A program made the translations under genes and the position numbers. From CAZCVI01 sp964502145 (lineage in GTDB: Bacteria; Acidobacteriota; Aminicenantia; UBA2199): 32,199 nt of DNA. Of this stretch, positions 1-6,463 are shown in pieces (positions within the stretch are counted from its first letter, which is position 1; each line of letters begins with the position of its first letter). The notes under the pieces are model-generated. The model made no database searches, was not told where the DNA came from, and saw only the letters and a program-made list of their open reading frames with translations. Location of the stretch: NCBI GenBank assembly GCA_964502145.1, contig CAZCVI010000082.1, forward strand, positions 1 to 32,199, in the 5' to 3' direction.

Positions 1-55
1 CATTGAATTATCGCAGGTCTGAAAGAATCTCTTTTTTTCTGGCGGTGAATTCAGG
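1..55. repeat. Right end of a TIR-bounded hairpin element (partial)
   Basis: Bases 41-55 read GGCGGTGAATTCAGG, the reverse complement of the CCTGAATTCACCGCC terminus at 32145-32159 and one base from the reverse complement of CCTGGATTCACCGCC at 6181 and 15015. The rest of the element lies outside the window, so its internal hairpin cannot be seen. Confidence 0.55.
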
Positions 56-163
56 AAGAATAAAAAAGAAAAGCGTGGAGAATTGGCATTGCGATTCATT
101 ACATGCGCAAAATCACTGATAGGAAAGTAGTGATGAAGAAATTATGCAAATCCGCAGTTGAAC

Positions 164-192
164 TTGCAATTTGCATAAAAAACATTTATAAT
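164..192 (+). promoter_or_regulatory. Sigma-70-type promoter of the DUF4143 ATPase gene
   Basis: TTGCAA (164-169) and TATAAT (187-192) are separated by 17 bp. A GAGG Shine-Dalgarno follows at 205-208 before the ATG at 220. This placement argues for the start at 220 rather than the in-frame upstream ATG at 103. Confidence 0.65.
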
Positions 193-219
193 ATGTGCGG
201 ATGCGAGGTTCAAAGAAAA

Positions 220-1395
220 ATGATTGAAAGAGAAATTGCCAGTCATCTGGTCTATTTGGCGGAAAAATATCCAGTGGTAACGGTAACAGGCCCCAGGCAG
301 TCTGGAAAAACAACGCTGGTTAGGCAATTGTTCAAGGATAAGGTTTACATCAACCTTGAACATCCTGAGGAACGAGAATTTGCCAAAAGTGATCCCATAG
401 GGTTTTTTAAAAGAATCCCAGATGGTGCCATTTTGGATGAAATACAGAGGGTTCCAGAACTTCTATCTTATATCCAGGTTATGGTCGATGAGAGGAAGCA
501 AAACGGGATGTTCATTCTGACTGGTAGCCAACAGTTTGAATTGATGAATTCAATTTCCCAATCTTTAGCGGGTAGGACGGCTTTGCTTAAACTGCTTCCT
601 TTGGCGCTTTCAGAATTAAAGGACCATTATGTGTTCAGCGGGATGAATGAAGTGTTGTACCGGGGATTTTACCCACGCATATTCGATCAGGGGTTAAACC
701 CCACCCAGGGTTACAGTGATTATTTTGAGACCTATGTGGAACGTGATCTGCGGCAGTTGCTGGAAGTTAAAAACCTCAGTTCATTTCGGAAATTCGTAAA
801 ACTGTGTGCGGGAAGAATTGGACAAATACTAAATCTGGATAGTATTGGTAACGATATCGGGGTATCCCATGCTACCGTGCGCCATTGGTTAACAATTCTT
901 GAAGCAGGGTATATTGTCTTTTTATTGGAACCGTTTTATAAAAATATCGGTAAAAGGTTAATCAAATCGCCCAAAATTTATTTTTACGATACGGGTTTGG
1001 CCGCATATCTTCTGGGCATCGAAACGGAAACCCATCTTGAAAATTTTCCACTCCGGGGGAATCTCTTTGAAAACATGGTTCTAATGGAATTCTTGAAATA
1101 CCAGTTCAATAAAGGTAAGAAGAACAATCTGAATTTTTATCGGGACACGAATGGCAACGAGGTAGATATCATTTATAATGTGGGTCCCAAGATGCTTGCG
1201 GTGGAAGTAAAATCGGGAGAGACAGTATCCCAAGATTATTTCAAAGGAATTAATGCGTTGGACAAGGCGGTGGGTGAGGATATCTTTGCCAAGGCGATTA
1301 TTTACGGTGGTGACCGGCAGGAATACCGGAATGAAGTCTACATCGACAATTATTTCAATATCAAATCCCTGTTAGACCGATTAAGGCAAGAGTGA
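220..1395 (+). CDS. AAA+ ATPase of the AAA_14/DUF4143 family
   Basis: Predicted 391-residue ATPase. Walker A is GPRQSGKT (residues 24-31) and Walker B is ILDEIQ (71-76), followed by the family signature LTGSQQF and AGR. The C-terminal DUF4143 part contains VDII and AVEVKSG (about residues 315-333), the D...ExK pattern of a PD-(D/E)XK nuclease fold. The family is very common in bacteria and archaea, often in many copies, and its role is not settled. The start at 220 is preferred over 103 because it has a promoter and a GAGG site upstream, and because family members usually begin a few residues before the MIERE-type segment. The gene is monocistronic and converges on the parE-like gene 29 bp downstream. 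Confidence 0.88.
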   Translation: MIEREIASHLVYLAEKYPVVTVTGPRQSGKTTLVRQLFKDKVYINLEHPEEREFAKSDPIGFFKRIPDGAILDEIQRVPELLSYIQVMVDERKQNGMFILTGSQQFELMNSISQSLAGRTALLKLLPLALSELKDHYVFSGMNEVLYRGFYPRIFDQGLNPTQGYSDYFETYVERDLRQLLEVKNLSSFRKFVKLCAGRIGQILNLDSIGNDIGVSHATVRHWLTILEAGYIVFLLEPFYKNIGKRLIKSPKIYFYDTGLAAYLLGIETETHLENFPLRGNLFENMVLMEFLKYQFNKGKKNNLNFYRDTNGNEVDIIYNVGPKMLAVEVKSGETVSQDYFKGINALDKAVGEDIFAKAIIYGGDRQEYRNEVYIDNYFNIKSLLDRLRQE

Positions 1396-1424
1396 AGAAT
1401 GTGAGATAGGCGGATTGGTTTTCA

Positions 1425-1709
1425 TTAAAATCGGGTGGGCCACTTTCTGAAACCATGCATAACCCTAAGTATCTCAACAAAATCTTCTTGCAATCGGTAT
1501 GCTACGATATATGGGGTATCTGGAATAACAAGTTCCCGCGTTTTGACGACACGTCCAATCCTTCCTATAAAGGGATTTTCGTTTAAATGAAAATCCGTGG
1601 TAAGTATCTTCTCAATTTTTTTTCCTGCAGCCGTAGGATTGTCTAACGCAATATAGGACTGGATATCTTCAAGGTCGTTTACTGCTCTGAGCAGCCATTT
1701 AACCTTCAT
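1425..1709 (-). CDS. RelE/ParE-family toxin
   Basis: A 94-residue protein with the ParE pattern: an N-terminal helix pair rich in charged residues (LEDIQSYIALDNPTAAGKKI), a central PFIGR segment, and the C-terminal strands YIVAYRL and VEILRVMHG. In this family the toxin inhibits gyrase (ParE) or cleaves mRNA (RelE); the VMHG ending and the RHH antitoxin fit the ParE side. Its ATG (1709-1707) overlaps the antitoxin stop by ATGA, so the two are translationally coupled with antitoxin first. The toxin frame looks intact although the antitoxin appears frameshifted. Confidence 0.85.
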   Translation of the reverse strand: MKVKWLLRAVNDLEDIQSYIALDNPTAAGKKIEKILTTDFHLNENPFIGRIGRVVKTRELVIPDTPYIVAYRLQEDFVEILRVMHGFRKWPTRF

Positions 1710-1967
1710 TGGACAACGAGTTTTTTCATATGGGCGACTACTTTATCGTGATCCATAAATATCGCATCCGGGGAATCTGCTTCTACTACTGCTTCACGAA
1801 TTGAGCGGATTTGCCATTCCTGAACATCCTGGTATTGCTCGATTACTTTTACTGCAATCTCGGTTCTGGAAAGGGGTGTTTCTTTTGCCAATGTCTCCAG
1901 CCGTTTTCCAATCTTTAGATATAACTTTTTTTGTCCCAGATTTTTTTGCCAACTCTTCTTGGGACAT
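1706..1967 (-). pseudogene. ParD-like ribbon-helix-helix antitoxin, apparent frameshift
   Basis: The C-terminal frame gives KRLETLAKETPLSRTE followed by VIEQYQDVQEWQIRSI, a typical antitoxin partner of ParE with an RHH DNA-binding fold. That frame has no convincing start: it runs back into the transposase remnant. A second frame starts at ATG 1967 (MSQEELAKKSGTKK) and joins the RHH frame if one A is removed from an A7 run (complement of either T7 tract between about 1925 and 1947). TATAAA sits at 1973-1978, 5 nt before this ATG, so the start could be leaderless. Either the antitoxin is genuinely broken, it relies on slippage at A7, or there is a sequencing error. An intact antitoxin would be expected beside an intact toxin. 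Confidence 0.6.
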
Positions 1968-1984
1968 CTTGCTTTATAAAGCAA

Positions 1985-2397
1985 TGGAGACAACCATATT
2001 GGGTGACGACTTGTATTGCCACCAGCCATTTTGTGAATTGGTATTAAAAGAAGGTTTGGATTTCATATTAACCTGCATGGTGTTATCTCATCCCACCCTC
2101 TATGAATATGTTGAGCTGCTCAAGGAAGACATCCAGACACTGGTGGAGACGCGCTGGGAGGGGGAAATACAATATAAGGACACCTATCGTTTCTTAAACA
2201 ACGTGCCTTTACGAGACGAAAAAAAGCCATGGGGGTAAACTGGTGTGAGCTGATTACCACACAGATAGGCGATGACAGTGGAAAAAAATTATATGAAAAT
2301 GCTGAAGGAATCGAATGTGAAGCAACCCCTACCAAAGAACAAACCAATTTTCCAACAATCAAACCCGGGGGAATGCTCGCTTTACTATCTGGAGAGC
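1985..2397 (+). pseudogene. Decayed DDE transposase fragment
   Basis: The reading frame from about 1985 has TILGDDLYCHQPFCELVL, then HPTLYEYVE, then TYRFLNNVPLRD, a motif series I associate with IS transposases of the type 'GDDLYS-QPxC ... SHKTLYEW ... YRYxNxVPLR ... VNWCEL'. The frame stops after KKPWG, and VNWCELITTQIGDDSGKKLYENA continues one frame over from about 2229 to a TAG near 2397. The N-terminal third and the last catalytic part are absent. This is an old, inactive insertion whose left edge lies beside the antitoxin start. The exact IS family is not assigned. Confidence 0.65.
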
Positions 2398-2565
2398 TTT
2401 AGAAAAAATAAAATAACGCTGCCCAAACTAATGAGCGGGGAATTTTGAATGGAATTCAAGGTGATTACCACTCATTTAAAATTAATAAGGAGAATTGCTG
2501 GATTTTCGTGGGGGGGTGCTTTTTGGGAGAACTCTTGGTATAATGCTGGTTAGATAATTTCATTG

Positions 2566-2624
2566 GACCTCCTTTTTGTTAGATTTGTTTCACAACCATG
2601 TTTTAACAAAAAGGAGGTCTTTTT
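2566..2624 (+). terminator. Strong hairpin plus T-run
   Basis: GACCTCCTTTTTGTTA (2566-2581) is the perfect complement of TAACAAAAAGGAGGTC (2604-2619), and TTTTT follows. TGGTATAAT lies at 2536-2544, so transcription from it would start near 2551 and end at this hairpin, giving a transcript of roughly 75 nt. It could be a small RNA, a leader left by the IS, or a plain terminator. Confidence 0.6.
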
Positions 2625-2742
2625 GCAACTTATAAACATTGGCAAAATGCCAAATTGTTAATAGGTCGCAGGCCGTTACGGCGGAGCGATTTTGTCTAAT
2701 TCCCATACTTCCCATCTTATTCACGACGCTTTTAAGCATTTT

Positions 2743-2773
2743 ACGGTGAATCCAGACCAACCTGGATTCACCG
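2743..2773. repeat. Tail-to-head pair of element termini
   Basis: CGGTGAATCCAG (2743-2754) and CCTGGATTCACCG (2761-2773) are the right and left termini of the hairpin elements at 6181 and 15015, here back to back with a short spacer. To the left lie CCCAT repeats resembling a right arm, and to the right GATGGGAA resembling a left arm. Confidence 0.55.
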
Positions 2774-2879
2774 GGCGAAAGAAAAATATTCTCAGTGATG
2801 GGAAATTTTTTCAGCTTTTGTGGATTAAGTAGTTATACACATTGGGCTTAAAACCGTTGTCTTGGAGTTTTTGCTGCTT

Positions 2880-2895
2880 TGGCACAGAACCTGCT
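2880..2895 (+). promoter_or_regulatory. Sigma-54 (-24/-12) promoter of fliK
   Basis: TGGCACAGAACCTGCT matches the RpoN consensus TGGCACRNNNNTTGCW except C for T before TGC. The GG (2881-2882) and GC (2893-2894) are exactly 10 bp apart, as required. Transcription would start near 2906, about 40 nt before the fliK ATG. Middle and late flagellar genes are RpoN-dependent in many bacteria, so the position fits the gene. Confidence 0.75.
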
Positions 2896-2947
2896 ATCCT
2901 ATTTTTATGAATAATAATTGGATTAAAGTATATGCGAGGTTTTAGCC

Positions 2948-4327
2948 ATGATGACAGCAGAGAAGATCGATTATTTTAAAGAGAGCATGCAAGCGGCCTA
3001 TATTGCCGTTCCTGGAGCTATTCCCCACACCGCGACCCAGAACAACACCGATTTTTTTAAAACCTTGGAGAAATCCACCTCGGCCCATACCAGCGAAACA
3101 TCCTTCCAGGAAAAATCCCATGGTGAAAAAGTGATGGCACCAGATAATGGCATCAGTCAAAGAAACGATGAACAACGTTTGGAAGGGGAAAAAACCCGCG
3201 AGCATAAAGAATCCTCGGACCGGGCCAAAAGGGATGGGGAAAATGCCAGTAAATCGACAACCGACAAGTCCAAGGAAAAGCTGGATGAAAAGCCGGTCGA
3301 TCAAGAACAGAAAAACAAATCTGATAACAAATCTGATGACAAAACGGATAATAAAACAGATAGCCAAACAGATAACAAGTCGAATAATACCGCGATCGAC
3401 TCCGGGGAGACGCCCAAGGTTAGAAAAGGCGCGGGTACAGATGAACGGGCGGCTGCCTTAAAAGAGATTCTCAAACAACACCGCGTGCAAATGCAGCGCA
3501 TTGACGAAATGAAAGAGGATATCAAAGAAAATTTCAGCGAGGGCAAAGCCATAAATCCCACGCACACGGCTGAAAAATTAATGTTAAAGAAACTGGGCGA
3601 TGAACAAGAAGCACTGCCCAAAACAGGTAAAGTCAAACAAGGCAAAGGCGAAGAATCCAGCAGCGATAAAAAGATGCTGAAAGAAATAGAGACTGCCCAA
3701 AAGGACGATGCGGCTACCTTGCAAAAAACAGAGACGAAGGTCGATAAAACGGTTAAAACTACCGATAACCCCGCTATTAGTTTAACCAATGACGGTTCTA
3801 AAACCCAGCCACTTCTCACCGATGCCAAAATAAATAAAATCCCTACGCCACAAACATTGCTGGAACAGTACCAGGGTTTAAAAGATAAGATCAACCAGAA
3901 CGTGGAAAACAGTATCAAGTTCATGTTGGCGAATGGTGAAAATCGTATCAGTTTGAAACTCTATCCCCCGGAACTGGGCCGTGTAGAAGTGGAACTGTCG
4001 ATCAAGGATAATAAAATCAGCGCCAAGATCAACACGGAGAACGTGGCGGTCAAAGAGGTGATTCAAAGCAACCTGGACCAATTAAAATCCAACCTGCAAA
4101 ATGCCGGGACTACCATCCATAAGATGGATGTAGAAGTGGGTGGGTTTAAAAACCAGTTTGACCAGAACTTTTCCAACGGCACTTCCGATGGTAGTGGTCG
4201 TCGTGGTAGCAGTGGGGGTGGGGAAAATGGCTCATCAAAGGATCCCAATGAACCCACACCAGGAAAGATTGTCAATCACAAGGCGCAATCCTATTTTCTG
4301 GGCCGCAGTATCAATGTGATTATTTAA
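2948..4327 (+). CDS. fliK: Flagellar hook-length control protein FliK
   Basis: A 459-residue protein. Residues up to about 290 are hydrophilic and low in complexity, with an Asp/Asn/Lys/Thr stretch (NKSDDKTDNKTDSQTDNKS). The C-terminal Flg_hook domain has NRISLKLYPPELGRVEVEL, then KISAKINTENVAVKEVI, then LDQLKSNLQNAG, the pattern of PF02120. FliK is exported as a molecular ruler and switches the flagellar secretion gate from hook to filament substrates through this C-terminal domain. A Gly/Ser-rich tail follows. GAGGT at 2936-2940 serves the ATG at 2948; a second ATG follows directly. No other flagellar gene is in the window, so fliK appears separated from the usual flagellar operon. Confidence 0.88.
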   Translation: MMTAEKIDYFKESMQAAYIAVPGAIPHTATQNNTDFFKTLEKSTSAHTSETSFQEKSHGEKVMAPDNGISQRNDEQRLEGEKTREHKESSDRAKRDGENASKSTTDKSKEKLDEKPVDQEQKNKSDNKSDDKTDNKTDSQTDNKSNNTAIDSGETPKVRKGAGTDERAAALKEILKQHRVQMQRIDEMKEDIKENFSEGKAINPTHTAEKLMLKKLGDEQEALPKTGKVKQGKGEESSSDKKMLKEIETAQKDDAATLQKTETKVDKTVKTTDNPAISLTNDGSKTQPLLTDAKINKIPTPQTLLEQYQGLKDKINQNVENSIKFMLANGENRISLKLYPPELGRVEVELSIKDNKISAKINTENVAVKEVIQSNLDQLKSNLQNAGTTIHKMDVEVGGFKNQFDQNFSNGTSDGSGRRGSSGGGENGSSKDPNEPTPGKIVNHKAQSYFLGRSINVII

Positions 4328-4422
4328 AGAGCGTCATTCTATAGATTATAAATTGTTCTTATAAATAGTGCTTGTAAATAGTGCTAGTAAATAGTTATTA
4401 TTACAGCATACCCCAAGCTAAT

Positions 4423-4450
4423 GGTTGCGGGGATTGTTTTCCCCGCAACC
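4423..4450 (+). terminator. GC-rich hairpin between convergent genes
   Basis: GGTTGCGGGGA (4423-4433) pairs perfectly with TCCCCGCAACC (4440-4450) across a 6-nt loop. There is no T-run on either side, so it may need help to terminate, or it may protect the fliK mRNA 3' end. Just upstream, AAATAGTGCTTGT recurs about three times at a 13-bp period (about 4364-4398). Confidence 0.5.
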
Positions 4451-4490
4451 TCAGCCAAAACCTTAATAAAGGAACCTTAGAAAGACAAAA

Positions 4491-5096
4491 TTAATATGTT
4501 AATGAGGTGCCAAATGAACTACCAAACGCGACAGCACCCACGATAAATCCGATAAGAAAGAAAAGAACGACTTCTACCACGATGGTTACGATCACATAGC
4601 CCATTAATTTATCTGCTGGCGATTCTTTCAAACTTTTCATACCGAGATAAAGCAAGTACAGGCCATAGAGACCAAATAGACTACCAATGAGAGCCAGGGA
4701 AGGAATGATGTTGAAAATACCTCCCACCCATGCCGCCGTAGAAGAAAAAATCGCCACTTTCAGAGAGCGATTCATGTCTTTGGTCGCGCCGAAAGAAGGG
4801 GCCAAGGCGTCCATGATAAGTGCCAATATAAAAGGACTAACCAGATTCAAAGCATAAATCATTACCGCCCAGATCAGTGCATTGGATACGGGCATCCTAA
4901 CGGTTATAAATGCATACGATTTGCCAATGACCATCCAGCCAATAAATCCAGCGATGGCTGGGATAGCGGCCAAAATTACCGCATACTTCATATACATGTC
5001 CGATGTAGACATCGTTTCATTCTTTATCACTTCCCATTCCTCTACAGGTTTGGTGATGATCGCCATAACTCGTTTAATAATAGCATTAAAATCCAT
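4491..5096 (-). CDS. YIP1-family integral membrane protein
   Basis: A 201-residue protein. The cytoplasmic N-terminus (MDFNAIIKRVMAIITKPVEEW) is the usual opening of bacterial YIP1 proteins, followed by about five hydrophobic segments: YAVILAAIPAIAGFIGWMVI, ALIWAVMIYALNLVSPFI, VAIFSSTAAWVGGIFNIIP, LIGSLFGLYGLYLLYLG and YVIVTIVVEVVLFFLIG. The bacterial function is unknown. An AGGAGGAATACAAT Shine-Dalgarno region precedes the ATG, and a sigma-70 promoter lies at 5131-5159. It is transcribed alone and converges on fliK. Confidence 0.8.
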   Translation of the reverse strand: MDFNAIIKRVMAIITKPVEEWEVIKNETMSTSDMYMKYAVILAAIPAIAGFIGWMVIGKSYAFITVRMPVSNALIWAVMIYALNLVSPFILALIMDALAPSFGATKDMNRSLKVAIFSSTAAWVGGIFNIIPSLALIGSLFGLYGLYLLYLGMKSLKESPADKLMGYVIVTIVVEVVLFFLIGFIVGAVAFGSSFGTSLTY

Positions 5097-5130
5097 ATTG
5101 TATTCCTCCTATTTTTGTTTGGTTTTACTT

Positions 5131-5159
5131 AAGATAACAGAATCTATCGCAAAAGTCAA
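5131..5159 (-). promoter_or_regulatory. Sigma-70 promoter of the YIP1 gene
   Basis: On the minus strand TTGACT (5159-5154) and TATCTT (5136-5131) are 17 bp apart, with the start codon about 35 nt further on at 5096 behind AGGAGG. Confidence 0.7.
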
Positions 5160-5209
5160 TTGATTTTGATAAGCAAATTATTTATAACAAATAGTGATGA
5201 TACCCGAAG

Positions 5210-5755
5210 TTATAGGTCCTCCTCATCTTCAGGGTCTTCAAAACTGTCATTCATGGACCAGATTTCTTTTTTTAATTCCTCGTACAGGTTAAACACCACC
5301 GGGCAGACCTCGCAGTTATGAATAAGCCGGATCAATCGGGGCAGCAAGCTTTTGTCCTGGATGTGGGGGAAGGAACGGCACTCTGCAGGCCGGGAATCGT
5401 AAATCGAACATACGTTCCCGCGCAGAAAAAAACAGGGTGTTTTAGCCAATTTTTTCTTGCCATCTTCATTGTTCACCACGTGCTGGGCTTCAAACTCCGT
5501 CTGGGATAATTTTAAATGTGCGGCCAACACGGCAATATCTTGTTCGGAAAGAAGCGTTTCAGAGACCTTGCAACAATTGGCACAGGTTTTACAATCAATG
5601 CGGGTGATGATCTGCTCGTATATTTTGTGCGCGATTAAATCGATCTTTTGGCTCGAAATATCACCGGATTTGAGAAAAGAACGGAAACTCAGGTTCTCGT
5701 CCTCTTTGACTTTGGTCAAGCGCTTGATCGTTTTAATATCTGTCTCTAGTTTCAT
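5210..5755 (-). CDS. YkgJ-family cysteine cluster protein
   Basis: A 181-residue soluble protein of the CxxCxxCC type (PF03692, putative zinc or iron chelation). The motif CKTCANCC sits near residue 62, with further cysteines in TPCFFL, NVCSIYDSRPAECRSFP and HNCEVCP, enough for a metal or Fe-S site. Reaction and partners are unknown for most of the family. ATG 5755 is preferred over the in-frame TTG at 5770 because AAGGA lies 7 nt before it. It reads in the same direction as the YIP1 gene, but that gene has its own promoter. Confidence 0.8.
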   Translation of the reverse strand: MKLETDIKTIKRLTKVKEDENLSFRSFLKSGDISSQKIDLIAHKIYEQIITRIDCKTCANCCKVSETLLSEQDIAVLAAHLKLSQTEFEAQHVVNNEDGKKKLAKTPCFFLRGNVCSIYDSRPAECRSFPHIQDKSLLPRLIRLIHNCEVCPVVFNLYEELKKEIWSMNDSFEDPEDEEDL

Positions 5756-5804
5756 GTTTCTATCCTTCAAGGGCCAATAATATTTTTTATTTTTTTTATT
5801 CTTT

Positions 5805-5823
5805 ATTAATGCGCCACATTAAT
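5805..5823. promoter_or_regulatory. Perfect palindrome upstream of the YkgJ-like gene
   Basis: ATTAATG and CATTAAT flank a 5-bp centre, about 50 bp upstream of the start at 5755. It has the size of a dimeric regulator site, but no regulator can be named. AT-rich DNA makes such palindromes fairly likely by chance. Confidence 0.3.
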
Positions 5824-5939
5824 GACCCAATTAAATTTACCAAAAAGGAAGGCGGATGTCAACCTCTTTTTCATATTTAATAAAATTGCTGATTCACTTC
5901 TCTAATAATATCAATGCAAACGAATGGATTTGTAGAACT

Positions 5940-6179
5940 TTGCAGTAATTTTTAGAAATTTGCGACTTCAGTGGCAATTTTGCAGTTATTATTGGAAAAT
6001 TGCAGCAATTATTGGAAATTTGCAGGAATTATTAGAAAATTGCAGGAATTATTGGAAAATTGCAGCAATTATATGAAAATTGCATCAGTTATTGGAAAAT
6101 TGCAGTTTAAGTAGCAAAATTGCAGCAATTATTAGAAAATTGCAGCTTCAGTGACAATCTTGTAGTTATTTTTAAAAAA
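5940..6179. repeat. Twelve-copy tandem array with exact 20-bp period
   Basis: TTGCAG or a close variant recurs every 20 bp from 5940 to 6160 without a change of spacing; the typical unit is TTGCAGCAATTATTGGAAAA. Three units (5960, 6100, 6140) are of a second type resembling TTGCAGCTTCAGTGACAA. A 10-bp half unit (TTGTAGAACT) precedes the array. It ends one base before the hairpin element at 6181. Confidence 0.85.
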
Positions 6180-6180
6180 A

Positions 6181-6361
6181 CCTGGATTCACCGCCAAGTT
6201 GCAGAAAAAACTGGACTATCTGGACATACTGGACTTACTGGACTTACTGGACTTCACAAAACCGTTGATTTTTCAAGCTTGTCCAGTAAGTCCAGTAAGT
6301 CCAGATAGTCCAGCTTGCCACGGTTATCCGTGGTAGTTATAAAAATGATGGTGGATTCAGG
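6181..6361. mobile_element. MITE-like element E1: 15-bp TIRs around a 9-bp phased hairpin
   Basis: The left end is CCTGGATTCACCGCC (6181-6195) and the right end GATGGTGGATTCAGG (6347-6361). The left arm (6211-6254) is five 9-bp units of TGGACTTAC type; the right arm (6280-6313) is its complement; the loop contains AAAACCGTTG. AAAA flanks both sides and could be a target duplication. No coding capacity is seen, so any movement would depend on an outside transposase. Confidence 0.65.
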
Positions 6362-6378
6362 AAAAATAGCTGCATTAT

Positions 6379-6429
6379 TAAGTATTGATTTAAGTACTGA
6401 TTTAAGTATTGTCGGGAATATGGTATAAT
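6379..6429 (+). promoter_or_regulatory. purL promoter with phased direct repeats
   Basis: TGGTATAAT (6421-6429) is an extended -10 box. TTAAGTATTGA-type repeats start at 6379, 6390 and 6402, 11-12 bp apart, so they fall on one face of the helix and cover the -35 area. This looks like an operator for repression or activation of purL. No PurR-type box was recognised. Confidence 0.5.
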
Positions 6430-6463
6430 CTTTTTTACAAAACCTAAGAGAGGCAAAAACAGA

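Larger units (their letters stand above)
2398..2947. other. Non-coding stretch with small regulatory and repeat signals
   Basis: No credible gene is present. The stretch holds a TGGTATAAT promoter-like box (2536-2544), a strong hairpin ending in T5 (2566-2624), a dyad made of two element termini (2743-2773), traces of 9-bp phased CCCAT-type repeats (about 2697-2720) and the sigma-54 site of fliK (2880-2895). Confidence 0.6.

Noticed and set aside
3147..3461. 104-codon ORF in another frame of fliK, and long minus-strand ORFs at 2942-3367 and 3301-3924
   Set aside because: They are shadows of the low-complexity fliK N-terminus; no start signals or homology pattern.
5940..6179. CRISPR-like array
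   Set aside because: The units are contiguous 20-mers without unique spacers, and no cas gene is near.
6120..6308. 62-codon ORF with TGLTGLTGL repeats
   Set aside because: It merely translates the 20-bp array and the left arm of hairpin E1; the 9-bp period gives tripeptide repeats.
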